A DNA stretch of 64,000 bases from an uncultured Cellvibrio sp. (GCA_937958105.1 CALFXJ010000005.1:62001-126000), one strand, 5' to 3'; numbered from the stretch's first letter, positions 1 to 9,224 are shown. The notes: generated from the letters alone by a model not told the origin. Translations and numbers: made by a program.

Positions 1-399
1 ACTGACACCAGGCTGCGGCAAAATGCGTTTGCTGATGAACACGCCGGCATGATTAAAGCCATTGAAGATATCTTTCGCGGCCGCCATCCACTGCCCGCGC
101 CCGGCGCTCGCGGCCGCGCAGTCTCTGCAGGCGGAAAGAAATCCATTGCACGACTGCCGGTGTCCATGCTGCAACAATTCGAGGGGCAAATGCATTATGA
201 GTTACTGAATGTGGTCCCCCTTCGTGATGGCCTGGCGGTAGTCAAAATCCAGCAGACACCGCTGGATAACGAAGGCCGCCGTATTGAGGAGGCCACCACA
301 TCGTCGTTGATGGCAATTGCAAAGTCCGACGACGAGTGGGAAATGGTTGGCCTGCCGCTGCCGCGTCATTGCCTGTTGCAGATGGACGATACCGAGTAA
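1..399 (+). CDS. C-terminal part of an unidentified protein (partial)
   Basis: The reading frame is open from the first base of the window to a TAA at 397-399, so this is the 3' end of a gene that starts outside the window (132 residues visible). An internal ATG at 49 exists, but nothing favours it as the true start. The visible part is soluble, with no membrane segment or cysteine motif. It has a basic, Pro/Gly/Ala-rich stretch followed by a compact region with alternating hydrophobic residues. I do not recognise the family. It lies 80 bases upstream of an ABC exporter in the same direction and could share its transcript, but no functional link can be drawn from sequence. Confidence 0.55.
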   Translation, partial: TDTRLRQNAFADEHAGMIKAIEDIFRGRHPLPAPGARGRAVSAGGKKSIARLPVSMLQQFEGQMHYELLNVVPLRDGLAVVKIQQTPLDNEGRRIEEATTSSLMAIAKSDDEWEMVGLPLPRHCLLQMDDTE

Positions 400-479
400 A
401 TTGTGCAACACCGTAAAATCGAAGCCATCTGCATGAAGCAATAAATCCGTTATATGCTCCACCAACATAAGGAGGTCGT

Positions 480-1403
480 GTGCAAGCGATCATCTCAGTA
501 AACAAACTGACGAAAACCTATCCATCGGGCCTGAGAGCGCTCAACAACATCAACCTCGACATCCGTCGCGGTGAAATCTTTGCACTACTCGGACCAAACG
601 GCGCGGGCAAGACTACCCTGATCAGCATTATCTGCGGGATCGTCAATCCGGGCGAAGGACAGGTGCTGGTCGATGGTCACGACATTGTTAAAGACTATCG
701 CAGCGCCCGGGCAAAGATCGGCTTGGTACCGCAGGAATTGTCCATCAGTATGTTCGAAAGCGTATGGGCCACCGTTAAATTCAGCCGTGGCTTGTTTGGT
801 AAATCTCCTGATGATGCCTGGCTGGAAAAAATATTAAAGGATCTGTCACTGTGGGATAAAAAAGACAGTCGAATCATGGCTTTGTCCGGTGGCATGAAGC
901 GGCGGGTGCTGATCGCCAAAGCGCTCGCCCACCAACCGCAGATCCTGTTTCTCGACGAACCTACCGCCGGGGTAGACGTAGAGCTGCGCCGTGACATGTG
1001 GGACATGATTCGCAACCTGCGCAACAGCGGTGTCACCATCATCCTGACAACCCACTACATTGAAGAAGCCGAAGAGATGGCAGATCGTATCGGCGTCATC
1101 AATAAAGGGGAAATTATTCTGGTGGAAGAAAAGACAACCTTGATGCAGAAGCTTGGCAAAAAGCAACTGACCCTTCAGCTCCAGCAGCCACTGCCTCAGA
1201 TTCCGGTTGAACTTAATCATTATCAACTGGAGCTGAGCAACGATGGCAACCAATTGATTTATACCTTCGACAGCCAGGAAGATGCTGACATCGCCGGCCT
1301 GCTTCGCCATCTGGGAAATCTCGGGATCGAATTCAAGGATTTACAAACCAGCCAGAGCTCTCTGGAAGATATTTTTGTCAATTTGGTAGGAGGACACGCA
1401 TGA
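480..1403 (+). CDS. yadG: ABC-2 type exporter, ATP-binding subunit (YadG-like)
   Basis: This is the nucleotide-binding subunit of an ABC-2 exporter acting at the inner membrane with the permease encoded next. Walker A (GPNGAGKTT) is at about residues 38-46, the ABC signature (LSGGM) at 135-139, Walker B (ILFLDE) at 155-160 and the switch histidine at H192. A C-terminal extension of roughly 85 residues follows the ATPase core. The start is a GTG at 480, chosen because a strong AAGGAGG lies at 469-475. At 307 residues it matches E. coli YadG (about 308), and the partner also matches YadH in size. The stop overlaps the permease start (ATGA), indicating translational coupling. The substrate is unknown; the YadGH pair is poorly characterised. 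Confidence 0.88.
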   Translation: MQAIISVNKLTKTYPSGLRALNNINLDIRRGEIFALLGPNGAGKTTLISIICGIVNPGEGQVLVDGHDIVKDYRSARAKIGLVPQELSISMFESVWATVKFSRGLFGKSPDDAWLEKILKDLSLWDKKDSRIMALSGGMKRRVLIAKALAHQPQILFLDEPTAGVDVELRRDMWDMIRNLRNSGVTIILTTHYIEEAEEMADRIGVINKGEIILVEEKTTLMQKLGKKQLTLQLQQPLPQIPVELNHYQLELSNDGNQLIYTFDSQEDADIAGLLRHLGNLGIEFKDLQTSQSSLEDIFVNLVGGHA

Positions 1404-2161
1404 ATATTCATGCCATAAAAGCGATTTATCTTTTCGAGCTGGCGCGCACCTGGCGAACCCTGATGCAGAGCATCGCTTCTCCTGTACTGTCTACTTCGCT
1501 GTACTTCATCGTCTTTGGCTCTGCCATAGGTTCACGCATGGTGGAGATCGACGGCATCAGTTATGGTGCATTTATCATTCCCGGGCTGATCATGCTTTCG
1601 CTTCTCACTGAAAGTATCTCCAATGCCTCCTTCGGGATATACATGCCCAAGTTCACCGGCACCATCTACGAAATCCTGTCAGCGCCTATCTCCGCCTTGG
1701 AGATCGTCATCGGCTTTGTCGGCGCAGCCGCAACCAAATCCATCATCCTGGGTTTGATCATTCTTGCTACAGCACGACTGTTCGTAGATTTCAGCATTCT
1801 TCATCCATTCTGGATGCTGGGATTCCTGGTCCTCACTTCGGTAACCTTCAGCCTCTTTGGTTTTATTATCGGTATATGGGCAGATGGGTTTGAAAAGCTG
1901 CAGATCATACCGATGATGATCGTTACCCCTTTGACCTTCCTGGGCGGAAGCTTTTATTCCATCCATATGCTGCCGCCGCTGTGGCAGACCATCACGCTGT
2001 TCAATCCGGTGGTGTATCTTATCAGCGGATTTCGCTGGAGTTTCTACGGCGTAGCAGATGTGAATGTGGGTATCAGCCTGGCCATGATTCTGCTTTTTAT
2101 GTTGCTGTGCCTGTTTATGATCTGGCTGATCTTTAAGACTGGATATAAAGTAAAAACGTGA
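1400..2161 (+). CDS. yadH: ABC-2 type exporter, permease subunit (YadH-like)
   Basis: This is the integral membrane subunit of the exporter, 253 residues, with about six hydrophobic segments spread over its length, as expected for the ABC-2 family. The region around FLGGSFYS and LPPLWQ near residues 180-195 resembles the conserved ABC-2 loop before the last membrane helices. The start codon overlaps the stop of the ATPase gene by 4 bases, and a TAGGAGG at 1386-1392 sits inside the upstream gene. The two proteins should assemble as a dimer of dimers. No substrate-binding protein or accessory factor is encoded alongside, which fits an exporter rather than an importer. Substrate unknown. Confidence 0.86.
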   Translation: MNIHAIKAIYLFELARTWRTLMQSIASPVLSTSLYFIVFGSAIGSRMVEIDGISYGAFIIPGLIMLSLLTESISNASFGIYMPKFTGTIYEILSAPISALEIVIGFVGAAATKSIILGLIILATARLFVDFSILHPFWMLGFLVLTSVTFSLFGFIIGIWADGFEKLQIIPMMIVTPLTFLGGSFYSIHMLPPLWQTITLFNPVVYLISGFRWSFYGVADVNVGISLAMILLFMLLCLFMIWLIFKTGYKVKT

Positions 2162-2192
2162 GATAAAACTTTCTGCCGGTCTGAAACAAAAA

Positions 2193-2219
2193 TGCCGCCG
2201 ATCATCTGATACGGCGGCA
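2193..2219 (-). terminator. Rho-independent terminator of TonB-dependent receptor 1
   Basis: An 8-bp GC-rich stem (TGCCGCCG / CGGCGGCA) encloses an 11-base loop. On the minus strand the stem is followed by a T-rich tract (TTTTTGTTT), so it terminates the receptor gene ending at 2259. It may also slow plus-strand transcription leaving the ABC exporter genes. Confidence 0.75.
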
Positions 2220-2258
2220 AACTAAAACTACAAAGCTTCCTCTAAATACATTCTCGTC

Positions 2259-5200
2259 TTAGAACCTGGCGCGAACCCCCAGGGTATAACGCGGCTCGTA
2301 ATAATTCTGGAATGCATACTGATCTTCGAAGCCCAGATAATACTCCTCGTATTCTCCGGTGATGTTCGATCCGTTCAGATATACAGTCACTGTATCAGAA
2401 ACATCATAGCTCGCAGAAATATCCACGTAAGCAGCTTCTTTCTGATACAGACTCAACGCACCCCAGGCTCCACCATTCTGACCGGCGAGCCGCTCACTAC
2501 GGTAGTTGTATGCGATACGCGCCTGAAAACGATCGTCCTGGTACCAGGCCGCCAGGTTGAACTGATGCTCCGAATTATCGAGGAACAGATTCTTTTCGCC
2601 AAAGATATCTCTGCCGGACCCCTCGCTGGGTGAATAGGTATAGTTTGTATCGAAACCGAAGTAACCGATAAATCCATCCATAAAATCACCGAAGGCTATC
2701 TTCGCTGACAGTTCAGCGCCTTCCAGGCTTCCGCCTTTTCCTTGTACCAGGGTATTGATAGGCACCGCGCGACGAATGACACCGTCAGCATCCGGTTGCT
2801 CCATTGTTACCGTCGCCTGCTCAGTGAAGCTATCTACCTCTACCCGGAAGAGCGCAGCACCTAACATGCTTGCTTCACCCACATACCATTCCAGAGAAAG
2901 GTCGAAGTTTTCGGAACGCCAGGGGTCCAGCTCAGGATTTCCAGCAAGACTTCCACCAGACACAATGAACTGCCCCTGGGTTGGGCTGCCCTCATTAGTA
3001 TCAAGCGTATAGTTAAGCGTTAAGCCGTCTCCATACTGGTTCAAGTTTAACGGTGTCATGTTCTCAGCATACGCAAAACGCAAGATCAATTCGTCCGTCA
3101 AACGATAGGCCAGGTTAAGCGAAGGAAGCACGTCAGTATAATCACGCTTCGTCACCAGATCGCCGACATCAATGTTGGTGTTACCGTATGGCTTCTGATC
3201 GCCGGCAATGTTTTGTTTTACTGTCAGATCGGTTTCTACAACCCGCACACCCAGGTTTCCTGACAATTGACCAATTTCGAAATTCGCCTGGATAAAATAA
3301 CTCAACTCATCCATGTCGGTATCAAAGCTGGATCCCGGAATGATGTGCTTGGTGGTTGAACCAAATACGCGGTTGTGGAAAGCAACAGGATCGTCGTAAT
3401 CCTTTGGATTAACTGCCCACACACCTGGAATGCCGTTCACAGGACCAAAGTCAGTTACCCACACAACATTGTTGTATTGATCCAGCGGAACATTAGGCAG
3501 GGCTGTATAGCCGACGAATACATTGTCCAAGGTATAACCATTCAACTCGCCAGAAACAAATTCCCCCTCCTGGCACTCCCCCGTATGCAACTGGACGTCG
3601 GTAGCCTTCCACTGCGCTTCACATCCATTTTCATAAAAAGGTGAGAAAAGATTGTAACGCTCAAAAGACGCACTGCGGTTAGAAAGGCGGACACCGACAT
3701 CAACACTGGTGATAAATGCGTTATCGTCGAGTTTATAGTTTCCTTTCAAGCTGAACGCCCGCAATGACCCATCAGCATTTTCATTATTCTCTGAAGAGAA
3801 AGCACCGACGTTATAACTGCCGAGGTTTGCCATGTAATCTGCGATAGTAGCCCCTGCACCCAGGCCACCCGCCAGGGGGCGATCAAATCCGCCCCAGGTC
3901 GGATGCTTGGTGGTGGTATCGTAGGAAATTGCCGGATTCTCGCTGTAGCCCAGCGGATTAACTGATTGGAAACAGCCACCTTCGTCACCAAGCGCTATAG
4001 CCCCTGGTCCACATAGCTCAGCTGGAAAAAAACCGGGTGGTGGTGCGTTGTTGTCGCCCGGGCCACTCCAGGTCAAGGGGTTGATCCCGGTAGTAGAGCC
4101 GTTGGTTAAATCACCTTCGTTGTAACCATGGCGTTTTTTCCGTTCGGCATCACCAATGATTGCACGGAAGCTGCCGGTAAAAGCGCCGCCGTTATCATAA
4201 TCAAGCTGGACATTTATATTTCTAGAGGTGGTATGGAAAACATCATTCTGCGTAAAGGATTTTAAACGCTTCGGCGAAAGTTCCGCTTGCTTCCACACCG
4301 TCCAGTCGCCCAGGTAAGTGCCATTCTCATAGTGAGCGATGCCTGTTCCGCGCTCTTCCGTTGGCGTAAACCAGTTATCGCCCTGCCACTTATTGGTTGC
4401 ACTAACACCGACCTTACGGTTGTACTCTTCCTGATCGGTATAAAACCAATCGGCGGTAAAGGTAAAGCCGTCTCCCAGCTCTGCCTGAAATGAAGAATTC
4501 AACCCAATACGCTCGCGCTCAGTGACCTGATTCCAGGCTGCAAAACCCTGCGATCCCACGTAACGACGATCCTGTGCAGGCAAACCGACCGCTGCGTCGG
4601 TAAATTGGCTGGTCCAGCCAGCATCTCCTGGATCACCCGTATTAATTCCATTGTAAGAGTTCGAGAGATTTACATTGGCGTAGGTACCCGCGAACATAAA
4701 ACCGATGTCTTCGTTCTTCCAGTTGAACAATCCACTGATCACCGGATCCGTTTCACTGGTCTCTTCTCCTGTCTGGATCTCTGCACCACCCGCAAAGGTC
4801 AGGCCCTCGTCAAAATCAAAGGGGCGATAGGTTTTCAGATTAACCGTGCCGGTAATGCCGGTGTTACCCAAGTTAGCGGTTGAGGACTTATGGATATCCG
4901 CTCCCTTAAACAACTGTGAAGGAATGTCCCCGAAATTGGGCTGCGTGGAAACAACGGAGTTAGCTCCCAGATATTGTTCGCCGTTCAACTGCGTGACGAC
5001 CTGGGGTAAACCGCGTATGTTGACCGAGGAACCCTCTCCCGCTGAGCGGCGAATCTGCACACCGGGAATACGCTGCAATGAGTCAGAAATGGTGACATCA
5101 GGCAGCTTTCCTATATCTTCTGCAGAAATACCGTCAACGACAGAGGCAGCATCGCGTTTAATACTTACCGAAGTCACTTGTGCGGCCCGTACCCCCCGGA

Positions 5201-5309
5201 CTACAACCTCTTCTACGGGCGCCTGGGCGAACGCAATACCACTGGCACCCGTCAATGATGCAATCGTCGTAGCGATCAGCGTTTTTTTAAAGTTGAACAT
5301 TTGATTCAT
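2259..5309 (-). CDS. TonB-dependent receptor 1 (Caulobacter-type, probably oligosaccharide uptake)
   Basis: Outer-membrane active transporter of 1016 residues. A Sec signal peptide (residues 1 to about 29, ending AFAQA) is followed by a TonB box EEVVVRG at about 33-39, a plug domain with the IGKLPDVTISDSLQRIPGV segment, a long beta-barrel and a C-terminal aromatic residue (RARF). The plug motifs match the large Caulobacter-type receptor group seen in polysaccharide degraders. The ATG at 5309 is chosen over the longer frame from 5351 because GGAGAG lies 4 bases upstream and the signal peptide starts there. Extracellular regions carry paired cysteines that may form disulfides. The gene is monocistronic between a terminator and an upstream region with a LacI-type palindrome. 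The substrate is inferred to be a plant-polysaccharide oligomer from the neighbouring mannanase, not shown. Confidence 0.9.
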   Translation of the reverse strand: MNQMFNFKKTLIATTIASLTGASGIAFAQAPVEEVVVRGVRAAQVTSVSIKRDAASVVDGISAEDIGKLPDVTISDSLQRIPGVQIRRSAGEGSSVNIRGLPQVVTQLNGEQYLGANSVVSTQPNFGDIPSQLFKGADIHKSSTANLGNTGITGTVNLKTYRPFDFDEGLTFAGGAEIQTGEETSETDPVISGLFNWKNEDIGFMFAGTYANVNLSNSYNGINTGDPGDAGWTSQFTDAAVGLPAQDRRYVGSQGFAAWNQVTERERIGLNSSFQAELGDGFTFTADWFYTDQEEYNRKVGVSATNKWQGDNWFTPTEERGTGIAHYENGTYLGDWTVWKQAELSPKRLKSFTQNDVFHTTSRNINVQLDYDNGGAFTGSFRAIIGDAERKKRHGYNEGDLTNGSTTGINPLTWSGPGDNNAPPPGFFPAELCGPGAIALGDEGGCFQSVNPLGYSENPAISYDTTTKHPTWGGFDRPLAGGLGAGATIADYMANLGSYNVGAFSSENNENADGSLRAFSLKGNYKLDDNAFITSVDVGVRLSNRSASFERYNLFSPFYENGCEAQWKATDVQLHTGECQEGEFVSGELNGYTLDNVFVGYTALPNVPLDQYNNVVWVTDFGPVNGIPGVWAVNPKDYDDPVAFHNRVFGSTTKHIIPGSSFDTDMDELSYFIQANFEIGQLSGNLGVRVVETDLTVKQNIAGDQKPYGNTNIDVGDLVTKRDYTDVLPSLNLAYRLTDELILRFAYAENMTPLNLNQYGDGLTLNYTLDTNEGSPTQGQFIVSGGSLAGNPELDPWRSENFDLSLEWYVGEASMLGAALFRVEVDSFTEQATVTMEQPDADGVIRRAVPINTLVQGKGGSLEGAELSAKIAFGDFMDGFIGYFGFDTNYTYSPSEGSGRDIFGEKNLFLDNSEHQFNLAAWYQDDRFQARIAYNYRSERLAGQNGGAWGALSLYQKEAAYVDISASYDVSDTVTVYLNGSNITGEYEEYYLGFEDQYAFQNYYEPRYTLGVRARF

Positions 5310-5390
5310 GAAGCTCTCCTTTATTATTCGTGAGAAAGTTATTTCCCGCATTACGCACGCCTAACAGCAACGGAGCCTGCCGTTAAACGA

Positions 5391-5422
5391 GTTCACCCTC
5401 TGGGAGAAGGTAATTCTTGAAC
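5391..5422 (-). promoter_or_regulatory. Stem-loop in the leader of TonB-dependent receptor 1
   Basis: GTTCA (5391-5395) pairs with TGAAC (5418-5422) and the interior can extend the stem with single-base bulges. The block GGGAGAAGGTAATTCT (5402-5417) is nearly identical to a block at the same distance upstream of receptor 2. It lies about 80-113 bases before the start codon, inside the probable 5' untranslated region. Confidence 0.4.
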
Positions 5423-5490
5423 CTGATGGCTCTGCCTCAGGCCTGCCTCTAGTTATTTCTTCATAACATACGTGCTGCAGATCGACCTGC

Positions 5491-5504
5491 TGACAGCGCT
5501 GTCA
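5491..5504. promoter_or_regulatory. LacI-family type operator, copy 1
   Basis: Perfect 14-bp palindrome TGACAGCGCTGTCA with a central GCGC, the usual shape of operators bound by LacI/GalR-family repressors. It lies 182 bases upstream of the receptor 1 start. An identical copy lies upstream of receptor 2 (12598-12611), which makes chance unlikely. No LacI-family gene is in the window. Confidence 0.72.
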
Positions 5505-5628
5505 TTTAAATCAACACAAAAGGTGCGTAAGGGACGGCCTCCTGCCTTTTTATTTATATTTTTTCTTTTATGTAAAGGTTAGTGGGTAGCGCAATATCAC
5601 AAAAATGAAACCGGTTACTTAGCGACGC

Positions 5629-5657
5629 AGTATTAACTCACGCCGAGGCTTTGTCAA
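5629..5657 (-). promoter_or_regulatory. Candidate sigma-70 promoter upstream of receptor 1
   Basis: On the minus strand TTGACA (5657-5652) is followed after 17 bases by AATACT (5634-5629). The LacI-type palindrome would then be about 120 bases downstream of the transcription start, so repression would have to act as a roadblock, or another promoter is used. Confidence 0.33.
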
Positions 5658-5822
5658 CGCCTCGATAAAAAATGCTTATTTTACATACGGTTGAAGTGAC
5701 GGGGATCTGCTATGCAGGAAAATGGGAGAACCCTTCTGATGAAAAAGTCCCCCAGTAAAGAAACCGATTACTTGTGCGAAAACCGGAGATGTATGCGTAG
5801 ATTGGGTACAAAGGCAACTACT

Positions 5823-7313
5823 TTAATCTGGAGCCTTGCAGTAATAATCAACAAATTCCTGATGGTTCGGGAGTTTACTTACGACATCAGCAATCGTATT
5901 GCGCGTATTGCTCAGATGACTGACAACCTCTTCATCTGACATGGTGGTAAATATTGAATGATAGTGTTGGGGCATAATCCTCTGCCCCAGCAAAACGTAT
6001 AGCCACGAATCCCGTCTGAACAGCTCTCGCTCTCCTTGAAAGGCAAAGGCATTTTCACGGAAGAGTTCAATACGATGAGTCAAGGAGTCAGGCACATTCA
6101 TGTTTTTACAGTAACGCCAAAACTCGCTGTCTTCCCGCTCCGTAGCATGGTAGTGCAGGATGATGAAGTCACGGATGTTTTCCAGCTCAGCAATTGACTG
6201 GTGGTTATATTCATCGATCAGCGTTTGGGTAATGCCGTGAAACGGAAACAACCGCATCAATCTGACAATCCCGATCATGAACGTATAAATACTGGTTGAT
6301 TCCAAGGGTTCAACAAAACCACTGGAAAGTCCCAGCGCAACACAGTTTCGATTCCAGAAAACTTTACGCCGACCAGTTTTATATTTAATAACTCTCGGCT
6401 CAGTTAATACCTTGCCTTGAACATTGTCCAAAAGGTGCTGTTTTCCCTGATCATCAGACATGAAGGCATCACAGAAAACATTACCATTACCCACCCTGCG
6501 TTGAGTCGGTATATGCCACTGCCAGCCGGCGTGATGTGCGGTGCAGGTAACATAGGGCTTAGCTGGTTCCACTGTTTCAGTTTGTATCGCAATGGCACTG
6601 TTACACGGAAGCCAGTGCGACCAGTCTTCGTATGGCGTTTTTAAGGTTTTATCGATCAGGAGGCCAACAAAGCCAGTGCAGTCTATAAACAAATCCCCTT
6701 CAACAACCTCGCCGGACTCCATTACCAACGCTTTAATATCGCCATCTGGATGCTGCTGAACTTGCTGGATTTTTCCTTCAACTCGTTTTGTGCCCAGGTT
6801 TTCACTGAACTTTCGCAGAAACCGCGCGTAGAGGGTGGCATCTAGGTGGTATGCGTAACTGATACTGCCTTTTTTGGATATGGCAAACTTATTGGTCTTG
6901 GCCGCTTGCACTTCCAAGCTGTACTCACCGAAGTCCGCATCTATGCCTTTGCTTTTACCATGCAGCCAGAAATGCTGAAAATCGGCGAGATAGCTGTCCT
7001 GCCCCGTTGAACCAAAAGGGTGAAAATACTCGTCACCGATCTCACCCCAGTTCTTAAATGAAATCCCCAACTTGAACACTGCCCGGGTAGCGCGCATGAA
7101 TTCCTGCTCATCAATACCCAGCAACGAGTGAAACGTCCGCATAGGTGGAATCGTTGCTTCCCCGACACCGACGGTTCCGATTTGGTCGGACTCAACAAGT
7201 ACCACATCCACCAGTTTTCCAAGCTGTTTAGACAGAGCCGCTGCTGCAACCCAACCTGCAGTGCCACCTCCCGCAATTACTACTTTTTTTACACTATTAT
7301 TTTTCATCACCAT
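5823..7313 (-). CDS. Flavin-dependent tryptophan-halogenase-like protein
   Basis: FAD-dependent protein of the PrnA/tryptophan halogenase family, 496 residues, cytoplasmic (no signal peptide). The dinucleotide-binding motif GGGTAGW is at 15-21. A lysine at K81 aligns with the catalytic Lys79 of PrnA, the family motif WQWHIP is at 264-269, and EPLES near 335-339 carries the equivalent of the catalytic glutamate (E338). All expected halogenase residues therefore appear present. Genes of this group are repeatedly found beside TonB-dependent receptors in Xanthomonas, Caulobacter and Cellvibrio, where their role is unsettled and a free-tryptophan substrate is doubtful. It is the last gene of a sapC-cupin-halogenase run, 33 bases after the cupin gene. 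The start could be 7313 or the in-frame ATG at 7307; neither has a strong ribosome site. Confidence 0.85.
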   Translation of the reverse strand: MVMKNNSVKKVVIAGGGTAGWVAAAALSKQLGKLVDVVLVESDQIGTVGVGEATIPPMRTFHSLLGIDEQEFMRATRAVFKLGISFKNWGEIGDEYFHPFGSTGQDSYLADFQHFWLHGKSKGIDADFGEYSLEVQAAKTNKFAISKKGSISYAYHLDATLYARFLRKFSENLGTKRVEGKIQQVQQHPDGDIKALVMESGEVVEGDLFIDCTGFVGLLIDKTLKTPYEDWSHWLPCNSAIAIQTETVEPAKPYVTCTAHHAGWQWHIPTQRRVGNGNVFCDAFMSDDQGKQHLLDNVQGKVLTEPRVIKYKTGRRKVFWNRNCVALGLSSGFVEPLESTSIYTFMIGIVRLMRLFPFHGITQTLIDEYNHQSIAELENIRDFIILHYHATEREDSEFWRYCKNMNVPDSLTHRIELFRENAFAFQGERELFRRDSWLYVLLGQRIMPQHYHSIFTTMSDEEVVSHLSNTRNTIADVVSKLPNHQEFVDYYCKAPD

Positions 7314-7346
7314 AGCTCATCAAGAGATTCTACCCACGGTCGCTTG

Positions 7347-8381
7347 TCAGCGATTCAGTTTGTTAAGCAGCAAGGCACGAAGCATTTTACTTTTTGCTGT
7401 ATCAATTTCCCCAAGGTATCCCCGCGCCTGCTCTGGCAAATGCTTACCCGCCTGGTCAGCATCACCAAAAATGTAATAATCAAAGACATGCTTCCACGCC
7501 TGCTTTTCGTGCTCAGGTTTATCGCGCAAACTTAACAATGCGTGATACAGAACATTCATTGCAGGGCCCATGAATTTTGCAGAGTTACTCCACCAGTAAT
7601 TCACCAGCACATTAAAGCGGTTCTGCGACTCAACCTGATGCCACCACATACTGGGCAGATACAATGCATCACCCGCCTCCAGCTCGGCAATCTGACCGTG
7701 TTTTATCGCCTCGGCAAACCGGGGATACTGGGTAAAATCGGGATTGGTAAAGTCCACCATACTTAATACCTGCCCGCCGGGCGTAGGTGTTAACGGCCCG
7801 GGGTAAAGATTGGCAATCTGGTCTGGCGGGAAGAGCGTAAAACGGCGTTTGCCTACTACACAGCAGGCCAGGTTATCTGAGGCATCATAATGACAGCAGG
7901 CTGTCGTGCGATTGCCAATCCATATACTGATACGAAGATCTTCTAGCGGAATATCGGAAGCCGGCCGCGGAATCTCGATATCATTCTCTCGGCGAAATTC
8001 AGGGAAGTGCGTATCAATAACATTGGACGCGATGTAATACGATGTCGGATTATCATCATCAAAGCCCGCCTGAATGAGATCGAGGACTTCATCAACTCTC
8101 ATCTTCTGGGTTTGATAATTCAGCTCTGTGCGCTCAGCATTGTAGAAAAAGCGCCCTTGTATTTCCGGAGCTCCGATGCAGGCAATGGAAGGCCGGCCAT
8201 TATAATGGGATTTTAAATAATCAATAGCCTTACTTTCTGACTGGAGCCCCTGCTCCACAAGTTTCCAGTGCTTGACCAGCCCCTTGATAATAACCGGCTC
8301 TTTAGATGAAAGGATGCGCTCATCCACAGCCTGGCTTTCATAATCAGTGATAACGGCAGTTTGCGTTGTGATCATGGACAT
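7347..8381 (-). CDS. Cupin-like / JmjC-domain protein
   Basis: A 344-residue soluble protein of the cupin_8/JmjC family, typically Fe(II) and 2-oxoglutarate dependent hydroxylases. The facial metal triad appears intact: H164-x-D166 (CCHYDASDN) and H248 (WWHQVE). The fold is further supported by the GKRRFTLFPP strand and the LEAGDALYLPSMWWH motif, both standard in this family. The co-substrate is inferred from family knowledge; the acceptor is unknown. It lies between SapC and the halogenase-like gene with about 33-base gaps on each side, so the three are probably one transcript. This trio recurs next to TonB-dependent receptors in related bacteria, suggesting a shared task in nutrient uptake. 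ATG at 8381 is used; an in-frame ATG at 8375 is an alternative. Confidence 0.85.
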   Translation of the reverse strand: MSMITTQTAVITDYESQAVDERILSSKEPVIIKGLVKHWKLVEQGLQSESKAIDYLKSHYNGRPSIACIGAPEIQGRFFYNAERTELNYQTQKMRVDEVLDLIQAGFDDDNPTSYYIASNVIDTHFPEFRRENDIEIPRPASDIPLEDLRISIWIGNRTTACCHYDASDNLACCVVGKRRFTLFPPDQIANLYPGPLTPTPGGQVLSMVDFTNPDFTQYPRFAEAIKHGQIAELEAGDALYLPSMWWHQVESQNRFNVLVNYWWSNSAKFMGPAMNVLYHALLSLRDKPEHEKQAWKHVFDYYIFGDADQAGKHLPEQARGYLGEIDTAKSKMLRALLLNKLNR

Positions 8382-8413
8382 AATCTAGCTTCTACACTTC
8401 AGTTGTAGCTATT

Positions 8414-9148
8414 CTAAATCCTGCTATCCATGGCTTTTTTGATTTCCGTCAACCGTCGAATATTTGTCATTGATGCAATGACCGCAAAAGCGAGTGACAG
8501 AAATCCTGCTTTGTTCAGTCGTTGTAATTGTTCGCCGTCGAGAGCGATAAGCTTTTCTTGATTAATGGTGGAATATCCTAACAAACGACGCTTCTCACCA
8601 TCAGGTAGATTGATGTCAATATCCACCGGCTCAATCAAATTCAGCTCGGAAAAAGCGTTAAACATTGCCTCCTGCAAGGCAACTCCCTGATGAATAACCT
8701 TCAGAACATTCGCGATATGCTCCAGATACGGACTGTTGCCGCCATGCTCTAAAAATAAAGGGTAACCATCTTCGCGGTTGACTTTCGGGTGATCAAGATC
8801 GATATGGATCACTGGAATACTTGTATCACCTGACTCCTGCGATTGCATACCAATCAAAAACGGGCCTTTCGCAATAGCAGCAGGGACATAATGAGCTGTC
8901 CATCCTGACTTCGAGGAGGGATTTAAAAATAAATTCTCACCTTGCTGCAAGCCCAATAACGCTATCGCCTGGTATTTACCAGTCTCCGGATGTTGCCTGA
9001 AGAGAATCGGGTATTCTTTTTGCAGCTCAAGAAATTCAGTCGGAAAAGCCAGAGCACTATTCACATTATCACCAAGATCTGCACGAAAATAAGTGCCTAC
9101 CTTCAATTGGTGATGCGTTACGTTGTTCAGTAAAACTGTGTTTGCCAT
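8414..9148 (-). CDS. SapC family protein
   Basis: A 244-residue protein resembling the SapC family (PF07277), recognised from the N-terminal region with ALAFPTEFLELQKEYPILF and a following segment on the host sequence's catabolite-like core. It has no clear signal peptide or membrane segment. The molecular function of the family is unknown; the name comes from surface-layer-associated gene clusters. It is the first gene of the sapC-cupin-halogenase run. It lies directly downstream of a strong terminator that ends receptor 2 transcription, so it probably has its own promoter in the 77 bases between. Its fixed association with TonB-dependent receptors and halogenase-like proteins in other genomes supports a role in the same uptake system, but this is inference. 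Confidence 0.82.
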   Translation of the reverse strand: MANTVLLNNVTHHQLKVGTYFRADLGDNVNSALAFPTEFLELQKEYPILFRQHPETGKYQAIALLGLQQGENLFLNPSSKSGWTAHYVPAAIAKGPFLIGMQSQESGDTSIPVIHIDLDHPKVNREDGYPLFLEHGGNSPYLEHIANVLKVIHQGVALQEAMFNAFSELNLIEPVDIDINLPDGEKRRLLGYSTINQEKLIALDGEQLQRLNKAGFLSLAFAVIASMTNIRRLTEIKKAMDSRI

Positions 9149-9178
9149 TGTTTTATTTCCGGTCTCAGGACCTTTGGT

Positions 9179-9207
9179 CTTTTATTGTTTTAACGATGCA
9201 GATTCAA
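9179..9207 (-). promoter_or_regulatory. Candidate promoter of the sapC-cupin-halogenase run
   Basis: On the minus strand TTGAAT (9207-9202) is followed after 17 bases by TAAAAG (9184-9179). A short palindrome (AGACC-aaa-GGTCC) overlaps and follows the -10 element. Position between the terminator and sapC fits a separate promoter. Confidence 0.35.
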
Positions 9208-9224
9208 TTCCTCTGCCATAAGTT

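Larger units (their letters stand above)
5310..5822. other. Upstream control region of TonB-dependent receptor 1
   Basis: This stretch of about 510 bases has no convincing gene. It holds a leader stem-loop (5391-5422), the LacI-type palindrome (5491-5504) and a candidate minus-strand promoter (5629-5657). A small hairpin CGAGGC/GCCTCG (5644-5664) overlaps the promoter's -35 element. The region also follows the 3' end of the halogenase-like gene, and no clear terminator for that gene is visible. Confidence 0.5.

Noticed and set aside
5712..5939. Plus-strand open frame of 75 codons overlapping the end of the halogenase-like gene
   Set aside because: No family resemblance, no ribosome site, and half of it is antisense to a confident gene.
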